The notes beneath the pieces were generated by a model. The model had not been told where the DNA came from. It worked only from the letters and a program-made list of their open reading frames with translations, and made no database searches. Below are positions 60,769-64,000 of a DNA stretch of 64,000 bases, piece after piece. Within the stretch, counting starts at the first letter, position 1. Every line of letters starts with the position of its first letter. The stretch is from Mesocentrotus franciscanus (taxonomy: Eukaryota > Echinodermata > Echinoidea > Camarodonta > Strongylocentrotidae). The stretch lies in contig CP137666.1 in assembly GCA_037976565.1 (NCBI GenBank), positions 6,381,802-6,445,801 of the forward strand, written 5' to 3'. Both the position numbers and the translations under genes were made by a program.

Positions 60769-61689
60769 TATGCCTAAGAAGTAATTTTTATGAAAATGTT
60801 TTTGTACTGATATGTATTTCAATGGTGCTATTCTAGTCTAGACATTTGATCATATTCAGAACGTATCTACTTTAATACAATAAGATAAAATTGAAAATAA
60901 TGGCCATTTTGGGTGCCATTTTGTATTTCGGGAAGGGCTCGAGTGGTTTTACTGCTATTTGTGTGTTTCAACATTTATTAATAAGCATTTTAATGAGTTC
61001 CTTATGCTGAAAAACATATATTTAGACATTTAAATTTTGTATTTGGGTTATCTAGTTGCAAAAATATAAGAAATTTAGGAAATGGCGGCAATTTTGGGCG
61101 CCATTTTGGATTTTGGGAAGGGCTTAAGTGGTTAATAGCTACTTGTGTGTTTCAAAATGTATCAACATGTATTTAATTGAGTTCATTATGCTAAAAAACA
61201 TATATTCAGACATTTAAATTTTGTATTTGGGTTATCTAGTAGCAAAGTTATAAGAAATTCAGGAAATGGCGGCCATTTTGGACGCCATCTTGGATTGCGG
61301 AAAACGCTCAAGGAGGATTTATGAGGACTTTTAGTATGTTATTCTAGACATATTCCTGGACCTATCCTGAAAAAATCAGCTTGTTATGAGAAATGTCCAT
61401 GTTTAAGCCTATTTTGACCTAATGCTCTTGGCCTATTACTTCGGGGTATAATAAAATACCTTGTTTGAACAAAACAGAAACAGAAATATACAATTTTACA
61501 ATCTTACAGAAATGAAAGAAGAAAAAAGTAGGGGAAAATGTCGTAACACAGTTACATTGTATATTAATCTTCTAAAGAATTAAGATTTAACACATGCCAT
61601 TTAGGAAAGAATTTGCTCGTTGTATGATTTTTCAAAGCCACTTGTTTTTCAAGAGAAAAATTAAAATTAATTAAAATGTTTGAAACATC

Positions 61690-63805
61690 TAAACGATGTT
61701 TTCTGTATCTGTTATCACAAATCATTTTTGTCATGAATGTTAGAGGTATAGGACATTTCAAAAAGCGAAAAAGTATTTTCAATTGGAGTAGAAGGTCTAA
61801 AGCAGACATAATAATTTTACAAAATACGTACAGTGCTGTTGAAAATGAAAACCAATAGCAACATGAATGGGGCGGTAAAATTTTGTTCTCCCATGGTGGT
61901 AATACAAGTATAGTAGGTGTAACAGTTATTATTAAATGAACTAGAGTAGTATTGATATTACAAATGTTTATTATTGATGTGGTGAAATGTGAACTGAAGT
62001 TTACTGTTATCAATATAATATCATACGCTCCCAATATTGAAAAGATGCAAGTTACCTTTTACTCAGAACTAAAGCATTTTCTCAAAGATTCTGTAGATAG
62101 AGAGAACATTAAAGCCGGTGGTGATTTTAACTGCATTTTGAATTCAGATTTGGACAAGAAAGGAGGAGAAGAAGGAATAAAGAAAAATGTAGTAGATAAA
62201 ATCCATGATTTAATTGATACTTTTGACCTTCGGGATATATAGAGGTTCATGCACCCTGATGAACATAGATTTACATGGACAAAATCCAACCCTCTTATTC
62301 AATGTCGACTTGACTATTTTCTCATGAGTAATGCCTTATCTGAAAATGTAAATCAAAGTGATATACGCCCAGGAATAAGATTCGATCAATCATCATTTTT
62401 TTCTTGAAATACAGTTACAAAAGGATCCTAAGAGAGGCACAGGTCATTGGAAATTTAACAATACTTATCTTAATGATCCCATCATCCCAATTATGTGAAA
62501 GTTAAATGGGAGTGGATAAAATACCAAGCAAGAAAATTAACAATGAAAATATGTCAAGAAACAAGCTCAGAACAGACGAGAAACAGTATCTGAGTTAACG
62601 AGTTCATTACATAAATTAGAGAAAACTCTTGCTAAGGATCCGTCAGACGTTACTCTTAATGAGATTCATGTTGTTAGAAGTGCCCTAGAAGAGTTAGATG
62701 ATCAAATATAGTAGATGGATTAATTGTACGTTCAAAAAGTAGATGGGCCGAAAAGGGTGAAAAGAGTAACAAGTATTTGTTTAGGTCTTGAGAAGCAAAA
62801 CTCTCGGAAGAAGCAGTCTAAAAAGTTTATAACAGATGATGGCACTGAAACTGTTAATCCAGAACAAATATTGTCTATGTAGAGTGCATAGTATGAAAAT
62901 GTATACAGGTCAATAATTGATAAGAATACTCAAGATGATTCTACATGACTTGTATATATAGTACATCTATATCCCCTGTCTATAGAAAAAGACGACATTG
63001 TAAAGTGTGAGAACAATCTTTCAATTCAATTATTGGTGAATGTTTTAATGCCCTTAATAAAATGGCCAAAAACAAGAGCACAGGTAACGATGGTTTCTCG
63101 TGTGAATGGTATTTAACATTTTGGAATATTATAGGAAAATTTGTTGTTCAGGTCTTGAATAAGGGTTTGAGTAGTGGAAAAATGTCAACATCTCAAAGAC
63201 AAGCAGTGATAACTCTGATTGGAAAAGAAGGCAAAGACAGATGTAAAATCCATAACTGGAGACCCATATTATTATAAAATTGCATCCATAGCTTTATCTT
63301 TGAGACTAGAGAAGATTATTCAAAAACTAATTCATCCCGACCAAACTGGTTTTGTTAAAGGAAGGTATATAGGGGAGTCTGTGAGAACAATTTCAGATAT
63401 TATGGATTATATACCAAACTTAAAAATATATCGGGTATTTTGCTTTTTCTGGATTTTGAAAAGGCATTTGATTCACTAAAGTGGAATTTTCTATTTAAAA
63501 CTTTGAGACGTTTCCAGTTTGGATGAAATTTTATTAGTTACGTCAGGGCCCTGTCTTATAAAGAGTAACGATTAATCGTAACTTATTTGCGATTGATATC
63601 AATCGCAACTATGTACATAAGAGATAGGGGACTGAAAACTTGCGATGGATTGGAACCTGCGATTGATTCGGATCAATCGCAACTCTTTATAAGACGGGGC
63701 CCAGAACTCTTTACACAAACATAAGTAGTTGTATAATGAAATATAATGGAAAAACATCTGCATATTTTCCGATTGGGAGAGGGGCTCGACAGGGGGATCC
63801 ACTAA
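61690..63805 (+). pseudogene. L1/Tx1-like LINE fragment (endonuclease and RT), decayed
   Basis: Endonuclease pieces: NVRGIGHFKKRKSIFNWSRR then KADIIILQNTYSAVE (61740s), WGGKILFSHGG, INIISYAPNIEK and GGDFNCILNSDLDKKGG (62120), HPDEHRFTWTKSNPLIQCRL then DYFLMS (62260). Reverse transcriptase pieces: MAKNKSTGNDGFSCEWYLTF (63062), HPDQTGFVKGRYIGESVRTI (63330), LFLDFEKAFDSLKWNFL (63450), FPIGRGARQGDPLS (63765). Stops and shifts break it. A MITE lies between the last two RT blocks, and the copy ends abruptly at another element. The catalytic YxDD region is missing from the window. Confidence 0.82.
63546..63702. mobile_element. MITE of the GGGCCCTGTCTTATAAAGAG family, inserted in the LINE
   Basis: 157 bp with ends GGGCCCTGTCTTATAAAGAG / CTCTTTATAAGACGGGGCCC. 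LINE reverse-transcriptase sequence continues on both sides, so the MITE inserted after the LINE. Confidence 0.88.
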
Positions 63806-64000
63806 GCAGGGGCGGATCCAGCCTGCGGCAAGGGAGGGGGCCTAAAAAGGGGCCCACTTTGTGCGAAAATTTGAAAATCGTGCCGTTCGATTTTTCGCTC
63901 AGTGGGGGAAGTAGTGAGCAAAAAAAAAAATGTTGGCACCGAAAAAAAATTTCCCTCCGGGAAGCGTAATTTTTTTTTCCATCGCCACCCCCCCCTTGGG
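63806..64000. mobile_element. Left part of a GGGGCGGATCCAG element, cut by window end
   Basis: Starts at GCAGGGGCGGATCCAGCC inside LINE coding sequence and runs off the window in G-rich, A-rich and C-rich runs. The terminus resembles the CAGTGGCGGATCCAG end at 10999. Confidence 0.6.

Larger units (their letters stand above)
57240..61429. mobile_element. 4.2-kb DNA transposon with ~580-bp complex inverted repeats
   Basis: Arms 57240-57815 and 60843-61429 are inverted copies from AAGAGCATTAG at the outer ends to AGATACGTTCTGAATAT at the inner ends. Each arm contains three ~184-bp tandem units, each with AAATGGCGTCCAAAATGG followed by CCGCCATTT. The 3.0-kb middle carries a broken minus-strand protein gene. 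No clear target duplication was found. The size and gene content suggest a degenerate autonomous element. Confidence 0.88.

Noticed and set aside
61564..62034. 156-codon frame on the minus strand
   Set aside because: Antisense of the LINE endonuclease region, which has recognisable plus-strand motifs.

Overview
This is a eukaryotic, AT-rich genomic window with intron-rich genes, GT-AG splice sites, many microsatellites and many small inverted-repeat transposons. Two conserved animal genes can be read through. The gene content, the style of the transposons and the very frequent TACATGTA palindromes suggest an invertebrate deuterostome, most likely an echinoderm. That assignment is inference; there is no rRNA or mitochondrial marker here.

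Layout. Positions 1-4.7 kb hold tandem repeats in two opposite orientations, G-rich/pyrimidine repeats and GA-rich DNA. Positions 5.6-22.6 kb (+) hold a MET/RON-type receptor tyrosine kinase: signal peptide, Sema domain, PSI, IPT modules, a 500-N gap, a transmembrane segment and a complete kinase domain ending in a YVNI docking-like motif. Its exons carry eight apparent single-base deletions around the gap. Its juxtamembrane exon is duplicated, with an in-frame stop in the extra copy, and a decayed copy of its last exon lies downstream. Positions 22.6-27.9 kb are the 3' flanks between two genes that converge tail to tail. Positions 27.9-45.8 kb (-) hold a complete 11-exon BRPF1 (peregrin) gene, in frame across all exons, predicting 1302 residues with a C2H2 finger, PHD1-knuckle-PHD2, bromodomain and PWWP domain. 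Its promoter is probably near 50 kb.

Positions 46-64 kb are mostly mobile DNA: a 441-bp element inside a larger inverted repeat, two related elements of the GTGTTTCACAAAG type (one with another element nested in it), a 581-bp near-palindromic foldback with an 8-bp target duplication, a 0.5-kb inverted-repeat element, a 4.2-kb element with about 580-bp inverted repeats, and a decayed L1/Tx1-like LINE that is itself interrupted by a MITE and cut by another element. The 4.2-kb element encloses a broken minus-strand gene with a FEN/PIN-nuclease-like signature and is the best candidate for a poorly described system.

The two host genes are not functionally linked in the sequence: one is a cell-surface growth-factor-type receptor and the other a chromatin scaffold of MOZ/MORF acetyltransferase complexes. 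No bacterial operons, CRISPR arrays, rRNA or convincing tRNA genes were seen.
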